Part shown: positions 62,589 through 64,000 of the stretch, piece by piece
Position numbering within the stretch: position 1 is the stretch's first letter
Layout: each line of letters opens with the position of its first letter
Assembly (NCBI RefSeq): GCF_001421965.1
Contig: NZ_LMLP01000001.1
Span: 924,711 to 988,710, forward strand
Origin: Sphingomonas sp. Leaf67
Lineage (GTDB): Bacteria > Pseudomonadota > Alphaproteobacteria > Sphingomonadales > Sphingomonadaceae
DNA: 64,000 nucleotides
Direction of reading: 5' to 3'
Translations under genes and position numbers: made by a program
The notes under the pieces: generated by a model
Databases searched by the model: none
The model's input: the letters and a program-made list of their open reading frames with translations, nothing else
Told to the model about the DNA's origin: nothing

Positions 62589-64000
62589 TCAGTCCTCGTC
62601 GTCCAACTGGGACTGAAGTTCGCTAATGCTTTCGTCGATGCCTTCGAGCGCGCTGGTGCGTCCTGCGGCCGGCATGTCCCGGTCCGCCGCGATCGACGCG
62701 CGGGTCGACCGCAGGCTGGCCAGCGCGGTCCGCAATCCCTGCCGGGCATAGATACGACCCTGCGCCGCCTGTGCCTCACCGCGTGCCGCCGCCGCTTCGC
62801 CGCGGGCTGCCGCCGCCGCGCCCAAAGCCGCTATCCGGGCACCGTCCTGCGCGCGGCGTGCCGCTTCGCGGGTGATGATGCGGATGCGGTCGGAGCAGAT
62901 GACGGTGACCTGCTTGCCATCCTTGTTGCGCGTCACGCTGGTCTGCGTGCCGGGGCCGCAATTGCCGGCGACGACGTTCACTTCGGGGATGTCGTTGACA
63001 TCCTGTCCGATCAGCTTGCCGTCGCCGTCGAACCGCTGGACGACGATCTTGCGGACCTCGCCATTCCCGCGCTTGCCCGACGTCGCAGGCATGGCGGGCA
63101 TGGCCGGCATCATGACCGTCACCGGCATCGGCACCTGCGGCGTGGTCGCCGGGACCGCGGGTTTCGGCAAGGGCGCGGGGCTCGCAGGCTCGGCCGGCAG
63201 CGTCGCCGCCTGTGCGGGCACGATCGCCGCGACCGGGGCCAGCACCGCCGCCGCCTTCGCCTCGACTGCTGCGATCTCGACGCCCGTCGCATCCTCCATC
63301 TTGCCGCGCAGAGTCTCGGCCGCCTGCGTCCCCGACGCGGTGATCCCTAGCCCCAGCACGGCCAGCGCCAGCGTCGCGCCCCCGGCGATCCGCCTGGTGG
63401 CGGGCGACATCACCCGATGCTTCGACAACATGACAAGCCTCCCTTTCAGTTCATGGACGCCGTGCAGGTGACAGGCGGCCGACAGCCCCTGCCCATGCGC
63501 GGACTTGACGATGGCGGTGGCATAGGCGTGGCGGACGCCGGGCGTGGCGCGGGCCAGCACCATCGCGTCGCACGCCATCTCCTGATCGGCGCGGAAGGCC
63601 CGAAAGGCGCGCCACGCGACCGGATTGAACCAGTGGCACCCCAGCACGACCAGCGCGACCCAGTTGGCGAGCAGGTCGCCACGCGCATGATGGCCCAGCT
63701 CGTGCGCCAACGCCAACGCCTGTTCGCGCTCGTCATAGCGTTCGCGGAAATCGACCGGCATCGCGACGTAGCGGTGCACCACGCCAAAGGCGAGCGGCCC
63801 GGCGGCATGGCGCGTCTCGATCATCTTGACGTGTCCGTTCGCCACCCCCTTCGCCCGCCCCGACGCCAGTACCTTCGCACAGAAGCGGCGATGCTGGACG
63901 ACATGCCAGGTGACGAACGCGATGGCCCCCAGCAACCACAGGGCGACCACCGCCAGCGGCACGTCGGCCATACCCCACCCCTGCGGCAGCGCCGGGATGT
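62589..64000 (-). CDS. M56-family (BlaR1-like) membrane peptidase, partial
   Basis: The reading frame is open to the window edge, so the 5' end is missing; 470 residues are visible. Membrane helices near the visible N terminus are followed by the zinc motif HELGHHARGD (HExxH) and DQEMACDAMVLAR. A further helix (ATLALAVLGLGITASG) and a long exported C-terminal part come next. That part is Ala/Pro-rich, with a MPAMPAMPAT repeat and an Arg/Ala coiled segment, instead of a penicillin-binding sensor. Such proteins cleave a BlaI-type repressor after an envelope signal. The partner would be expected just outside the window. Confidence 0.85.
   Translation of the reverse strand, partial: IPALPQGWGMADVPLAVVALWLLGAIAFVTWHVVQHRRFCAKVLASGRAKGVANGHVKMIETRHAAGPLAFGVVHRYVAMPVDFRERYDEREQALALAHELGHHARGDLLANWVALVVLGCHWFNPVAWRAFRAFRADQEMACDAMVLARATPGVRHAYATAIVKSAHGQGLSAACHLHGVHELKGRLVMLSKHRVMSPATRRIAGGATLALAVLGLGITASGTQAAETLRGKMEDATGVEIAAVEAKAAAVLAPVAAIVPAQAATLPAEPASPAPLPKPAVPATTPQVPMPVTVMMPAMPAMPATSGKRGNGEVRKIVVQRFDGDGKLIGQDVNDIPEVNVVAGNCGPGTQTSVTRNKDGKQVTVICSDRIRIITREAARRAQDGARIAALGAAAAARGEAAAARGEAQAAQGRIYARQGLRTALASLRSTRASIAADRDMPAAGRTSALEGIDESISELQSQLDDED

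Noticed and set aside
1..64000. CRISPR arrays, rRNA genes, prophage or conjugative genes, toxin-antitoxin or known antiphage systems
   Set aside because: I looked for spaced direct repeats, rRNA motifs, integrases, capsid or terminase genes and defence-gene domains, and found none.

Overview
The window is high-GC DNA of alphaproteobacterial type, most likely a sphingomonad (Sphingomonas or a close relative). The basis is codon use, two TonB-dependent receptors, the DUF3576-leuS-lptE-holA block, a DUF6481 protein, GC-rich palindromic repeats, and long runs of co-directional genes joined by ATGA, GTGA or TTGA stop/start overlaps. About 54 protein genes or gene relics and one tRNA can be supported. 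No rRNA, CRISPR array, prophage or replication origin was seen.

Layout. 0-3.4 kb is decayed accessory DNA: a frameshifted IS256-type element inserted in an IS481-type transposase relic, one DUF6481 gene, and a probable broken esterase gene. 3.4-10.5 kb holds a six-gene Mrp/Mnh cation/proton antiporter operon (A/B fused, C, D, E, F, G) flanked by two free-standing GAF-domain genes on the other strand. 10.6-14.3 kb has copD-copC and a siderophore-type TonB receptor.

14.4-35.4 kb is a roughly 21 kb catabolic island. Its minus-strand genes are an M20 amidohydrolase, an Lrp/AsnC regulator, a class III aminotransferase, a tartrate-dehydrogenase-like enzyme, a succinate-semialdehyde-type dehydrogenase and a GNAT protein. 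Facing these is a PuuB-like oxidase translationally coupled to a dipeptide-type ABC importer. Then follow a cupin and a HAD dehalogenase-like protein, and an aldehyde dehydrogenase, DSD1-like PLP enzyme, RidA, DUF1624 membrane protein and DadA-like oxidase. Near-identical 15-bp dyads that fit the classical Lrp consensus lie in the three divergent or upstream regions of this island. This suggests one regulon under the resident Lrp protein for uptake and breakdown of an amino-acid-like, amine or peptide-derived nitrogen compound. The substrate cannot be read from sequence.

35.4-38.7 kb carries an HscC-type Hsp70 with a coupled, membrane-anchored, divergent J-domain protein. 38.7-43.6 kb is housekeeping: tRNA-Leu(GAG), a 187-bp inverted-repeat element abutting holA, then holA, lptE, leuS and DUF3576. 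43.8-51.8 kb is a carbohydrate-type (CUT1) ABC importer split between two convergent transcription units, next to a large TonB receptor. 51.9-58.8 kb has a GT2 glycosyltransferase and a czcCBA metal-efflux operon led by a small His-rich exported protein. 58.9-64 kb has a TspO-like membrane protein, nadA, a DUF4230 protein, an MBL-fold hydrolase and an M56/BlaR1-type protease gene that runs off the window end.
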